From the NCBI GenBank assembly GCA_039602395.1, contig JBCNJP010000275.1, positions 1 through 64,000 on the forward strand: DNA of 64,000 nt, read 5' to 3'. Below are positions 10,902-21,413 of this stretch, in pieces (position 1 is the first letter of the stretch; each line of letters begins with the position of its first letter). The DNA comes from Deinandra increscens subsp. villosa (Eukaryota; Streptophyta; Magnoliopsida; Asterales; Asteraceae). The notes under the pieces were generated by a model. The model was not told where the DNA came from. It did no database searches and worked only from the letters and a program-made list of their open reading frames with translations. A program made the translations under genes and the position numbers.

Positions 10902-12011
10902 GAAACCAGCATCACTGCACGTTTAAGTCCTTCATGGACTGCAAGCCGATAACGTTTTCTGGCGAAGAAGGAGCGGTAGGACTCCTCAGGTGGATCGAGA
11001 AGTCTGAAAAGGTCTTCTCCATGTGTAATTGCCCGGCTGAAAGCAAGGTGAAGTTTGCTACTGGTACCCTCGAGGGAGCTGCTCTCTCCTGGTGGAATGC
11101 CGAAATCCAGATGATTGGGATTGATGCGGCTAATAACATGCAATGGGAAGCGTTTAAGGAACTGATTATGGAGGAGTACTGTCCTCGTGACCAAGTGAAG
11201 AAGCTAGAGGGTGAATTCTTGAATCTGAAGATGATTGGGTCTGAAGTTGAGCAATATACTGCGCGTTACCATGAGTACGCGGTCTTGTGCCCCACAATGG
11301 TTGATGCTGAGTTCAAACGCATTGAGCGTTATCTGGAAGGCCTCGCGCCTCAAATCAAAGGATTAGTGACTGCCAGCAACCCCGCAACTGTGCAGCAAGC
11401 CATCCGTTTGGCTCACAAACTTACTGATCAGGAGGTTGAGAAGGGTACACTTCCTGCGAAAGGCCACTGAGAAGACTGCCCTTAGTGGCAAGAGAAAAGC
11501 TGATGATGAAGCTCCTGAAAACTCAATGAACAATCAGAGTGTTGGAAACAGCACTGGGAGGTCCTATAACTCCCAAGGTCAAAGCAAGAGGTCTGGGAAC
11601 AACAGTGGTAACTACCGCCAGGGCGGTAATGGGCAAAGCAACTACAGGGGTAACCTGCCTCTGTGCAACAAGTGTGGGAAACATCATGCTGGTGTTTGTA
11701 GAAAGAATCTGAACTGTGAAAGGTGTGGAAAGAAAGGCCACGAAGCAAAAGACTGTTGGGCAACTCTACCTGAGCAACAAAACCGCCAAAGGCAAAACAA
11801 CAACAACAACAATCATGGCAACAACACCTATGGGAACAACCGCAACGGGCAAGGAAACAATCAGAACAACAACAATGGTGGAGCCCGTGGCTGTTTTGAA
11901 TGTGGTGCCCAAGGCCATATTAAGAGGGACTGCCCACAGCTGAGAAGACAGGGGAATGGTAACGGTGGGAATGGTAATGGTGGGAATGGTAATGGCAGAT
12001 GGAAATGGTAA
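10902..12011 (+). pseudogene. Tekay-A gag, main part with zinc knuckles (one frame change)
   Basis: The capsid-like region shows FMDCKP, FSGEEGAVGLLRWIEKSEKV and LEGAALSWWNAEIQM, typical of chromovirus retrotransposon gag. Frame is lost near 11463 (one surplus G in an AAAGGCC context would explain it) and continues in the frame of 11436-12011. That part carries a basic linker and two Cys-rich knuckles, CERCGKKGHEAKDC and CFECGAQGHIKRDC, which bind RNA. It ends in a Gly-Asn low-complexity run. Gag forms the cytoplasmic virus-like particle. Confidence 0.85.
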
Positions 12012-12050
12012 CGGGAATGGCAACGGGAATGGTGGAAATGGCAGGGGACG
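11940..12050 (+). repeat. GGNAAY-type microsatellite encoding Gly-Asn repeats
   Basis: Repeated GGTAATGGTGGGAAT-like units connect gag to protease. The second frame change of the element falls inside this tract (about 11995), where replication slippage or base-calling error would be easy. Confidence 0.75.
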
Positions 12051-12441
12051 AGCTTTTGTCATGGGTCAAGGTGAAGCTCGCAACGATGCCAACGTGATTA
12101 ACGGTAAATTCATCCTTAATGGTTTCTTTGCTACTGTATTGTTTGATTCTGGTGCTGAAAGAAGCTTTATTTCCACGAAATTTGCTAAATTGATTAATGC
12201 TAAACCTATTGCCTTAGACGCTAAGTATGTGGTAGAGCTAGCAAATGGTAAACTTCATGATACGACTCAGATAGTTAAGGACTGTAAGTTAGAACTAGCT
12301 GGCCATACGTTAGGAATCGACCTTATGCCTTTCCCGATTGGTAGTTTTGACGTTATAGTAGGAATGGATTGGTTATCTGAGAATCGAGCTGAAATTTTAT
12401 GTCAAGAAAAAGTGGTTCGTATTCCACTCGAAGGACGGTGA
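12012..12441 (+). pseudogene. Tekay-A aspartic protease
   Basis: After the Gly-Asn tract the frame reads RGRAFVMGQGEA and then the catalytic VLFDSGAERSFIS, with the later flap/hydrophobic segment FDVIVGMDWLSENRA. This is the standard Ty3/gypsy retropepsin, which cleaves the Gag-Pol precursor. The active Asp is present. Frame breaks occur before it (about 11995) and after it (about 12435), so it is not joined to RT in the deduced reading. Confidence 0.88.
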
Positions 12442-12442
12442 A

Positions 12443-13576
12443 GTGTTAACAGTTCAAGGTGAAAAAGGTGGAACAGTCACCGGTATTATTTCTTTTCTCA
12501 AAGCTCAGAAGTGCCTTCGTAAAGGTCACCTCGCGATTCTTGCAAACGTCACCGATTCGACACTTCCCGAACGTAGAATCGACGACTACCCGATAGTCCG
12601 CGACTTCCAAGATGTATTTCCTGAAGATCTGCCTGGTTTGCCTCCATTTCGACAAGTAGAGTTTGGAATCGACTTAGTTCCCGGAGCGTCTCCGATTGCA
12701 CGCGCACCCTACCGTTTGGCAGTAAGTGAACTCAACGAACTCTCCTCACAACTTCAAGAGCTACTCGACAAAGGGTTCATTCGTCCAAGTTCGTCTCCGT
12801 GGGGAGCACCGGTATTGTTTGTTAAGAAGAAGGATGGAACGTTCCGAATGTGTATTGACTACCGAGAGCTTAACAAGGTTACGATCAAGAATCGGTATCC
12901 ACTTCCTCGAATCGACGATCTCTTCGACCAGCTGCAAGGTTCGAGCTACTTCTCAAAGATTGATCTACGGTCTGGATATCACCAACTTCGTGTTCGAGAT
13001 GAAGATGTCCCCAAGACTGCTTTCAGAACTCGTTATGGTCACTACGAGTTTCTAGTTATGTCGTTTGGGCTGACTAATGCGCCTGCTGTATTCATGGATC
13101 TGATGAACCGAGTGTGCAAGCCGTACCTCGATAAGTTTGTGATAGTTTTCATTGATGATATTTTGATCTACTCCAAGACAAAGGAAGAACACGAGGAACA
13201 CCTACGACTTATCTTGGAATTGCTCCGCAAGGAACAGCTTTACGCCAAGTTTTCAAAGTGCGATTTTTGGATTCGCGAAGTCCAGTTTCTTGGACACATT
13301 GTTGATCAGAATGGAATCCACGTCGACCCAGCTAAAGTGGAAGCTATCAAGAATTGGTCTACCCCCAGAGCGCCGACCGAAATCCGACAATTTTTGGGAC
13401 TTGCCGGATATTACCGAAGATTCATTAAGGGTTTCTCGCAATTGGCCCAACCCTTAACGGCTTTAACGCACAAAGGAGTGCAATATAGATGGGGTGAAAA
13501 AGAAGAACGCGCGTTTCAAACTCTTAAAGATATGTTATGTTCAGCTCCAATTCTCGCGTTACCCGATGGAGATTGA
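12443..13576 (+). pseudogene. Tekay-A reverse transcriptase
   Basis: The 377-residue open frame contains all RT landmarks: QVEFGIDLVPGASPI, SSPWGAPVLFVKKKDG, FRMCIDYRELNKVT, YFSKIDLRSGYHQL (catalytic Asp), MSFGLTNAPAVFMDLMN, FVIVFIDDILIYS (catalytic IDD), FLGLAGYYRRFI. It copies genomic RNA into DNA in the particle. The frame ends near 13576 at a one-base shift just before RNase H. No nonsense codon lies inside. Confidence 0.93.
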
Positions 13577-15440
13577 CGACTTTGTAGTCTACTGTGATGC
13601 ATCTATCCAAGGACTCGGTTGCGTGTTGATGCAACGGGACAAAGTGATTGCCTATGGGTCCAGGCAACTGAAGGATACTGAGAAGAATTATACAACGCAT
13701 GATTTGGAATTGGGAGCCGTTATTCATGCACTCAAGATTTGGAGACATTACCTCTACGGAACAAAGTGCACAATATTTACCGACCACAAGAGCTTACAAC
13801 ACATCTTTGAACAGAAGGATCTCAACATGCGACAACGAAGGTGGGTCGAGCTATTGAATGATTATGACTTAGCGATAAAATATCACCCGGGAAAAGCCAA
13901 TGTTGTGGCTGATGCATTAAGTCGGAAAGAGTATGAAAAGCCTCGACGGGTACGAGCGCTGCAACTTACCATCCACACGGGATTGCCGGATCGGATCCGC
14001 GATGCCCAACAAGAAGCTTTAAAGGAAGAAAACTTCGCAGCTGAAGCACTGCGAGGGGTGGATGGAAATTCTGAAGTTAAGTCCGACGGACTCAGGTATT
14101 ACAATGACAGAATTTGGGTTCCTTTACTCGGAAATCTCCGTGAGCTCGTAATGGACGAGGCTCACAAGTCAAGATATTCGGTGCACCCTGGATCGGATAA
14201 AATGTACCAAGATTTGAAAAATTTGTATTGGTGGCCGAACATGAAAGCCGACATTGCGCGATATGTGGCTAAGTGCTTAACATGCTCAAGGGTGAAGATT
14301 GAGTACCAAAAGCCCTCTGGGCTGTTGCAGCAACCAAAGATCCCAGAATGGAAATGGGAGGATATCTCCATGGATTTTGTAACGGGATTACCTCATCGAT
14401 CGAATCGACCGGATGCGATTTGGGTTATCATTGATCGATTAACCAAATCTGCACATTTTATCCCGATGAAGGAAAACGACAATATGGATAAGTTGACTAA
14501 GCTGTACATTGACCGAATTGTGGCACGGCATGGAGTGCCTAAGACCATTATCTCCGATCGAGATCCTCGATTCACTTCCCGATTGTGGCAATCTATGCAA
14601 GAAGCACTGGGAACCAGACTGGATATGAGTACAGCTTATCACCCGCAGACCGACGGTCAGACGGAACGAACTATTCAGACTCTAGAAGACATGCTCCGAG
14701 CTTGCGTTCTCGACTTTGGTAAAGACTGGGAGGCTCATCTTCCGTTGGTGGAGTTCTCCTACAACAACAGTTATCATTCAAGTATCGGTGCTGCACCTTT
14801 TGAAGCTCTTTACGGCAGAAAATGTAGATCGCCCGTGTGTTGGGCCGAAACGGGTGAGAAAGGACTCACCGGACCGGAAATCATTCATGATACAACCGAG
14901 CGAATTATTCAAATCAGAAAACGGATAGCCGCAGCACGAGACAGACAAAAGAGCTATGCCGACAAACGCCGTAAGCCTTTGAAGTTCGAGGTAGGCGACA
15001 AGGTGCTATTGAAGGTATCTCCCTGGAAAGGTGTGATACGCTTCGGAAAGCGTGGGAAGCTGAATCCTCGCTATATCGGTCCTTTTGAAATCATTGGCGA
15101 AGTAGGCCCGGTGGCCTACCGATTACAACTCCCTGCTGAACTCGATGGAGTTCACAACGTGTTTCACGTTTCTAATCTAAAGAAATGTCTGGCTGAAGAC
15201 ACCGAAATAATTCCTTTGGAGGAATTGGAAATTGATGAACATTTGAGATTTATTGAGCAACCAGTAGAAATCATGGGACGCGAGGAGAAAGCCCTCAAAC
15301 GTAGCAAGATTCCGATCGTCAAGGTACGATGGAACTCAAGGCGTGGACCTGAATATACTTGGGAACGAGAGGATCAGATGAAGAAAAAGTATCCTCACTT
15401 GTTCGAGCAAACGTCCACAGATACTCAAGGTATGATTTAA
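13494..15440 (+). CDS. Tekay-A RNase H, integrase and chromodomain
   Basis: The 648-residue frame starts out of phase over RT and becomes meaningful at DDFVVYCDASIQGLGCVL (RNase H, with HDLELGAV and FTDHKSLQHI). The integrase zinc finger (HPGSDKMYQDL, CLTCSRVK) and catalytic Asp-Asp-Glu (MDFVTGLPH, SDRDPRFTS, HPQTDGQTERTIQT) are intact. The C-terminus VRWNSRRGPEYTWEREDQMK resembles the degenerate chromodomain of Tekay elements, thought to guide insertion into heterochromatin. The natural stop is at 15438-15440. Integrase itself looks functional. Confidence 0.93.
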   Translation: MKKKNARFKLLKICYVQLQFSRYPMEIDDFVVYCDASIQGLGCVLMQRDKVIAYGSRQLKDTEKNYTTHDLELGAVIHALKIWRHYLYGTKCTIFTDHKSLQHIFEQKDLNMRQRRWVELLNDYDLAIKYHPGKANVVADALSRKEYEKPRRVRALQLTIHTGLPDRIRDAQQEALKEENFAAEALRGVDGNSEVKSDGLRYYNDRIWVPLLGNLRELVMDEAHKSRYSVHPGSDKMYQDLKNLYWWPNMKADIARYVAKCLTCSRVKIEYQKPSGLLQQPKIPEWKWEDISMDFVTGLPHRSNRPDAIWVIIDRLTKSAHFIPMKENDNMDKLTKLYIDRIVARHGVPKTIISDRDPRFTSRLWQSMQEALGTRLDMSTAYHPQTDGQTERTIQTLEDMLRACVLDFGKDWEAHLPLVEFSYNNSYHSSIGAAPFEALYGRKCRSPVCWAETGEKGLTGPEIIHDTTERIIQIRKRIAAARDRQKSYADKRRKPLKFEVGDKVLLKVSPWKGVIRFGKRGKLNPRYIGPFEIIGEVGPVAYRLQLPAELDGVHNVFHVSNLKKCLAEDTEIIPLEELEIDEHLRFIEQPVEIMGREEKALKRSKIPIVKVRWNSRRGPEYTWEREDQMKKKYPHLFEQTSTDTQGMI

Positions 15441-15587
15441 TTTTGGGGACCAAAATTCCTGTAACAGGAAGAGGATGTGACGACCCTAAAACTTTTGCTT
15501 TCTTTCCCCAGCGACGACAGCCGAGGCTGCAAACGCTACGACGCAAGGATAATTTTCGGGACGAAAATTCCAATTACAAGGGGATGA
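15440..15587 (+). repeat. Duplicated purine tract / LTR-start unit before the 3' LTR
   Basis: ATTTTGGGGACCAAAATTCC (15440) is echoed 111 bases later by ATTTTCGGGACGAAAATTCC (15551). A false LTR start, TGTGACGACCC (15476), precedes the true start (15588) by 112 bases. The working purine tract is AAGGGGATGA at 15578-15587. Confidence 0.75.
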
Positions 15588-18189
15588 TGTGACATCCGAG
15601 AATTTCAAGGTTTACTTCCGTTAGACAATTCTCGTTAGTTACGTTATAAGTGTTAACTTAGTAACTAATGCTTAACTAGGCCGAATACGTCCACGTCCTT
15701 TGGTTGATCACCGAACCAGTCCATATGTGTTATGTGTTTAACTATTTACTGTCATTATGTGCAATGTGATTTAAATACATGATTTAGTATTGTGAATAGC
15801 ATGACAATTTATAAATCGTGTTTATCTTGCTTAGAATGTGAAATTGACCACCTTTGGGCTTCCAGCGAAACTACCGGGCGAAACTGTAGTGTCGCCCGGC
15901 AGTCAGCTAATCTGTTTGAATTGCATGAATTCAGAGCCAGTTTCGCTTGGCCAGCGAAACTAGCCAGCGAAACTAGGCCCTGATATATAATAACATAAAA
16001 CCCTAGTTGCCTCATTTTTGCACCATTCTCTCCAAAACACACACACACACTCCTGGAATTCTGGTCAGTCGAGAAGCACAACCAAACATCAAGATCTCAG
16101 CCTCAAGACAACATCCATTCGATTCCTTGATCGAATCGTGAGTCCCAAAACCTCTCTTTATGCCTTTTCTTTGAGTTTTCTTAAAAAGCATGCTTAAACT
16201 TTCATGAAACTGCTTGATCTGCTAGTATGTTGCTTAGGGATGTTAGATTTATCATAAAGTTTGCAACTTTACGTTTGAAATCCAACCATGATAGAGATTT
16301 ATGCTATTTAGGTCACTTTAGGGTTTTAAATGCATTTTGGTGATTTGATGATGAATATGCATGAATAAGGTGTTAAAACTTGTTGTTTGATGCTGGTAAA
16401 TGCCTATGTATGCTAAACAATGAATTGCATGAAGTATGGAAGCTGTTAGGTTGATTTTTAGGCTGATCCGTATGTTTTTCGCGACCAGCGAAACTGTCAT
16501 GTTCTCTGGGCGAAACTGTCCAGCGAAATTATGCATATCTTCAACCAGCGACACTATGCAGCGAAACTGCAGTGTCGCCGGGTAAACCAACCAGACCAGC
16601 TCGAGCGAATCTACCGAGCGAAATTCCCTGAACGAAAGTTCAAACCAGTTTCGGGCGAAACTAGGCTAGCGAAACTGTGCCAACAGTTTCGAGCGAAACT
16701 AGCCTAGCGAAACTGTGTCATCGGGTATTGCCTAGCGAAAGTGCTGCCCGTGCACACAGCGAAACTGACTAGCGAAACTGCTAGCGAAACTGAGACCAGA
16801 ATCCAAACTTGTGCAATTTGCTTGAATGTTATGCCATGACTTACATGATTATGCCATGATGATACATGCTTTGATTTCTGATGTATATGAACCCTTGTTT
16901 ATGATCAACCATCGGTGTCGTGTGTCTGTATGTCGAGTCATAGTTCCAACGTGCTATGTTATGGGCCATAGTGACGTTAAGTAAAGATTAGACACAAAAC
17001 TAATACTTAAGACCTAAACGTGTTCATAGGTCTTCGTTAAGCAATACTTGGATTATATAGCAAGTGTAGCAGTGCAACCCAAGGTGAGTGTCACTAACCC
17101 GATTACCGTGAACCCGTTTGGGTCACACCGAATAACTAAAAGTAAAACAATGCTGACAAACTCGAGAGTGCTAGGCACCTCCCTGATGAACTGTGAAAAC
17201 TTGGAGTGCTCGGCACCCACTTGATGAACTTGAAGTGCTTTATGGGAAGCACTTGTGAATTACTTAAACAACTATTTCTGAAACGAAACTGAAAACACTT
17301 TTGAGATTCATGAGAATCCAGTAAACCTTTTTAATATGGCTAGTGTAGGTTAAAGTCTAAACCACATGATATCACATGATTTCTAAGGATGCCTTGAAAA
17401 CTTAAAAGTCCTCAACTAAATTGTACCATTAATTGTAAAGCGAGGGGATGTTGGGTAGATCTACTGGAGTTTGACAAACTCCGCCCCGTGGCACGGGGAG
17501 TGCACGGAGGTACAATATCAGCCTATCTGACCGTGATCCCGAGAGGACACGGGGGAGGCAAAACCGCGATGACGTAGGTCCGCAGAACTGATGGCACGGC
17601 CACTACAATAATTTATGGTCAGCTTTGGTACAAACTTCCTTAGTGCATGGAACAACGGATTAGCTACCCGCGATATCGGTTGAGCACTTTAACTATACAA
17701 GACTAGTACATACCCGATAACGTAGGTTACGGACAATACTTTTACTAAACCACCATAATATGATTTTGATTATCACAAGCATTGCTTTTCACAAATAAAT
17801 TGTACGTAAGAATACGTTTACACGATTATGATTTATGAGACCGGGCCACTGCATGACAAGCCCACTGTGAACTCACCAACCGTTAGGTTGACACTTGCGT
17901 GGTTTAAACTTTTGCAGATCGCTAAGGAGTATCCGGAGCGGGTTGGCATGGCACATGAAGACTTTTATTTTAATTAAACTAATTGGGAATTTAATACACT
18001 GATTTGTAAAGCACGTGGTTAGTGCTAAGATAATATTTTGTTCCGCTGCGTAACTTGAGACTATTTTTATGATATATCTTTGGACTAACTCTGATTCGTT
18101 TAGTATTTGTAACTAATGGTTGTGGTCCTGGTCTAGTCGCACCCCTTAACGGTATAAACTCCGTTAGTGGTTAATTTGGGGGTGTGACA
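15588..18189 (+). repeat. Tekay-A 3' LTR (2602 bp)
   Basis: It matches the 5' LTR over its full length with scattered substitutions and small indels (for example TCCT/TCCG at the start). It ends TGTGACA at 18189, followed by the GCATC duplication. It carries the same GCGAAACT arrays and TATA box. Confidence 0.95.
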
Positions 18190-18638
18190 GCATCATTGTG
18201 GGGACGATTCCAGTCGCGATTTCGATTAACAAGGGAGATCAAGTTTGTCGTCGCTGCTGCCTGTGGTTAGTCTACCACCGGCACCGCCACTACCACTGTC
18301 ACCGCCGCATTGGTCGAAGATCCGACTCGCCGGTTCGAGTTCAATGTATCTGTTTGTGCTAGCGACGGTCCGTTGAATCCGAGTGTCTCGAGCGGTTGCT
18401 CGGAACCTGCCAAGGCATATCTAATTTATTTAGATATTAATTTTAATTAATTTATTTTAAATAATTATTTTATGTGTTTGTTGCGATCGGTGAATGATCT
18501 TTTTTACAGTTTGTATTCACGTCGTTTTAAATCGTTTTCGCTGCTAAATTAATCTTGAATTAATTTTTATAATCAAATTGGTTTTAATCGGATAAAAATT
18601 AAAATCAGTAACCCGGATACCCACTGTAAAACCCAACA
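18190..18638 (+). repeat. copia-A 5' LTR, second part
   Basis: The LTR resumes after the GCATC duplication and ends ACCCAACA at 18638, followed by the primer site. An AT-rich block at 18420-18600 probably covers the R-U5 region. Confidence 0.85.
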
Positions 18639-18639
18639 G

Positions 18640-18652
18640 TGGTATCAGAGCC
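18640..18652 (+). other. copia-A primer-binding site
   Basis: TGGTATCAGAGCC follows the LTR end by one base and fits initiator Met tRNA priming, as in most plant copia elements. Confidence 0.88.
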
Positions 18653-19812
18653 ACTGTCACCGCGCAAACTAGAACCGGTCCTTTTGTAACATGTGATTCG
18701 CAATTTTGAAAGAAATATCCAAATTACGAATTAGAATTAATTTTACTTGTATAACTTTAATTTTACAAAATATATTATATTGTGTGTTGCGGCCGACCCC
18801 TATTCAAATTACATAATTGTATATGTTGTGGCGTGTTTGTTTTCTCTGGTTGACCCAAATGTTTGGCCCATTTAGGTTTTCGTTTTTGGTTTTGATGGAC
18901 CCATTTTAAGGTTTCAAAGATGTATAAAATTTAAAGCTAGATTACTAATAGTTTAGTAATAGTAATTTTTTTAAAAACCAAGACTCGAAGACTGGACACA
19001 CGCTAAGAGGGATGTCGAAGCTAGTGGGAGCTGAACCGGATCCAAGAACGCATTGTTTGCCTCCTTGGTTGTTCACCGTGTATTTTATTTAATTTTATTT
19101 AAATAAGTCCCTTATGATCTCGCTTATATGGCTCAAGCGAGGTTATGACCAAAAGCCGTTTAACACATAATATGCCATTCGCGACAACTTAGTAATTTTA
19201 ATTAGGATAAATTAATTTACTAGTCCCGAGTGGTGATAGGGCTTATCATTCGTGTCTAACGATAATTAAATATTAAAAGTAATTAATATCCCTATATGGT
19301 AATTATTAAAAAGTGATAGTTCGTGTCATCCTATCTCAAGTCGAACTTGGAACGTATTAACCGGAGCATCAGTGTTGGAGTATTTCAACACCGCACTTGG
19401 TGCCGAGGGTACCTTTTGAGGTGAGGACATTGGAGTATTTCAACTACGTGTGTATCACATCGACCATTTAGGATTACTATCGCTTTAGACGTATATGTTC
19501 GTAGTGTTGGAGTATTTCAACACCGCGCTACGGGTGTATATTTCTAAAGTGGGCACGGATGAGGCTAAACGTATCACAAAATACACTAGCATGTATATAG
19601 CGGCCTCATACCAAGAGTTGTGACTTGAGTCTCACAATTGACAACCATTGTCAGTTTGTTTACACGGCCTTGCTCCTGAGGCTCATTTTGGCGATCTCAA
19701 GTAATGTCGCCTAAACAAATTCTCGATTTCTTAAAAATAAACTTTACCAACTTATTTTAAAGAAATATAAAACATCGAAAAAACTAATTTAAATCTACTT
19801 TGCTTATTTCAG
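18653..19812 (+). other. copia-A untranslated leader
   Basis: About 1.16 kb without ORF. It contains the triplet of GTGTTGGAGTATTTCAACAC-like repeats listed separately and ends with an acceptor-like TTATTTCAG directly before the gag position. The same layout is seen in copia-B. Confidence 0.7.
19372..19523 (+). repeat. Three stem-loop-like leader repeats (copia-A)
   Basis: GTGTTGGAGTATTTCAACAC occurs at 19372, a shorter form (ATTGGAGTATTTCAAC) near 19429, and the full form again near 19504. GTGTTG can pair with CAACAC around an eight-base loop. The GAGTATTT cores are 55 and 77 bases apart, nearly the same as in copia-B (55 and 76). Confidence 0.75.
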
Positions 19813-20540
19813 AAGGCTAATGAAAACTCACCACCATTAAGTTCAATGGTACAACTCGACCCCTTCACTGAGACTGGCTTTCTCGCATGGCAGACTACAC
19901 TGAGGAACCTTTTAAGGCTCTTTAGGAAACTCTATGTTATTGACCGACCTATCGCGAGTATTCCATCTTACTTGTTAAATGAGAACTCGCGATCTGAGCT
20001 CCAAAAGCACACTGACGATGATAAGGACGTCACTAACCTGATGTTATCTAACATGACTCAGGATTATCGGTACAATTTCATGTGGATGTCTACTTATGAC
20101 ATCATTCGTAAATTCAAGGATTTATTTGAGATGGGTCAAAGGACTAAGCGAGCAGGGGCACTTTTACAATTTGTAAACTGCTCTATGGCTAGTGAGTCCT
20201 CGCCATACGATCATGTCATGCTGATGAAAGCGTATCGCGACAAGCTGATCGACCTCAGCTACTCCATCTCAGACGGGATGGCTCTTGATGTAGTGCTCAG
20301 ATCTCTGCCAGAACATTATCGCATTCTTACGATTAATTGTTCGGCTCAGTCGATCAAGGAGGTTATTCCGTTGATACCCAACATGAAGATCGGGACCACG
20401 CCAAGAAGGTTAAAGAAGGCAAAGGCAAGAAACCACGGGTGGAGCCTCCCGAGGAGTGCTTGTGCTATGAGTGCAATAAAATGGGACACTGGCGTCGTAA
20501 CTGTCCCGTTTATCTTGCGAAGCTGAAGGTGACCAAGAAC
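19813..20540 (+). pseudogene. copia-A gag
   Basis: By comparison with copia-B, gag should begin at 19813, where AAG replaces the expected ATG. The first Met in frame is at 19846. The body (MLSNMTQDYRYNF, VMLMKAYRDKLIDL) fits the UBN2-type gag of Ty1/copia elements. The frame changes near 20385, after which the knuckle CYECNKMGHWRRNC (about 20463-20504) is read. Start loss and frameshift make it a pseudogene. Confidence 0.75.
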
Positions 20541-20867
20541 CCTAATAAGGGTTGCTCATCAGGTATGTCAATACATGTTATTGAACTTTTCACTATTTCC
20601 TCCAATTCATGGGTATTTGATACTGGATGTGGTTATCACATCGTTAATGTTTTGCAGGAACCTGAGAAGTGGAAGAAGACGGATCAAGGCGTCATGGACC
20701 TCATCGTTGGTGAGGGGAAAAGAGTCCCAGTACTTGCTACATGCACATATTCTTTTTCATGCCAGACTGGCCTTGTAGTTAAATTAGTTAACTGTTTATA
20801 TGCACCTGGTTTATCTAGAAACATTATACCTGTCTCTTCGTTGTTTGAACAAGGTTTTCAGTATAAA
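20541..20867 (+). pseudogene. copia-A aspartic protease
   Basis: In the same frame as the knuckle, SNSWVFDTGCGYHIVN carries the DTG active-site triad typical of Ty1/copia proteases. It is followed by GEGKRVPVLATCTYSF and CLYAPGLSRNIIPVSSL. The frame is open through to 21230, so protease itself is not broken. Confidence 0.8.
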
Positions 20868-21413
20868 TTCAATGGCAATTCAATAAATACTTACCTTAAT
20901 GATATCTTTTATTTCGAAGCTAAACCTCGACATGGAATATATGAGATAGAAGTTCAAACAAATGATCAGCTCTATCATGTTTCTAAAAGAAGCAAAGCTG
21001 ATAGTAATGAGTCCTCGTTATGGCACCATAGACTTGGTCACATAAGCAAGACTCACATTAAGAAGCTGCAAATTGTCGGGATTCTCAAGTCCCAAGATGC
21101 AGATTCATTCGATCAATGCGAAGTGTGCTTATCTGGTAAATTCAATGGCAATTCAATAAATACTTACCTTAATGATATCTTTTATTTCAAGGCTAAACCT
21201 CGACATGGAATATATGAGATAGAAGTTTAAACAAATGATCAGCTCTATCATGTTTCTAAAAGAAGCAAAGCTGATAGTAATGAGTCCTCGTTATGGCACC
21301 ATAGACTTGGTCACATAAGCAAGACTCACATTAAGAAGCTGCAAACTGCCGGGATTCTCAAGTCCCAAGATGCAGATTCATTCGATAAATGCGAATTGTG
21401 CTTATCTGGTAAA
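20868..21413 (+). repeat. 273-bp in-frame tandem duplication in copia-A pol
   Basis: Unit one (20868-21140) and unit two (21141-21413) are near identical and exactly 273 bases (91 codons) apart. Each covers the end of protease and the integrase HHCC zinc finger (LWHHRLGHISKTHI, then the Cys pair). Unit two has CAA changed to TAA at 21228-21230, and the duplication does not shift the frame. Confidence 0.93.

Larger units (their letters stand above)
7532..18189 (+). mobile_element. Tekay-type chromovirus (Tekay-A), structurally complete, TSD GCATC
   Basis: This is a 10.66 kb gypsy element with LTRs at 7532-10141 and 15588-18189, both TGTGACA...TGTGACA. The primer site is TGGTATCAGAGCC and the purine tract AAGGGGATGA. 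It is flanked by GCATC at 7527-7531 and 18190-18194. Gag, protease, RT, RNase H, integrase and a C-terminal chromodomain-like segment follow in chromovirus order. The LTRs differ only at scattered sites, so insertion is fairly recent. Four one-base frame changes interrupt the coding region. Confidence 0.95.
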
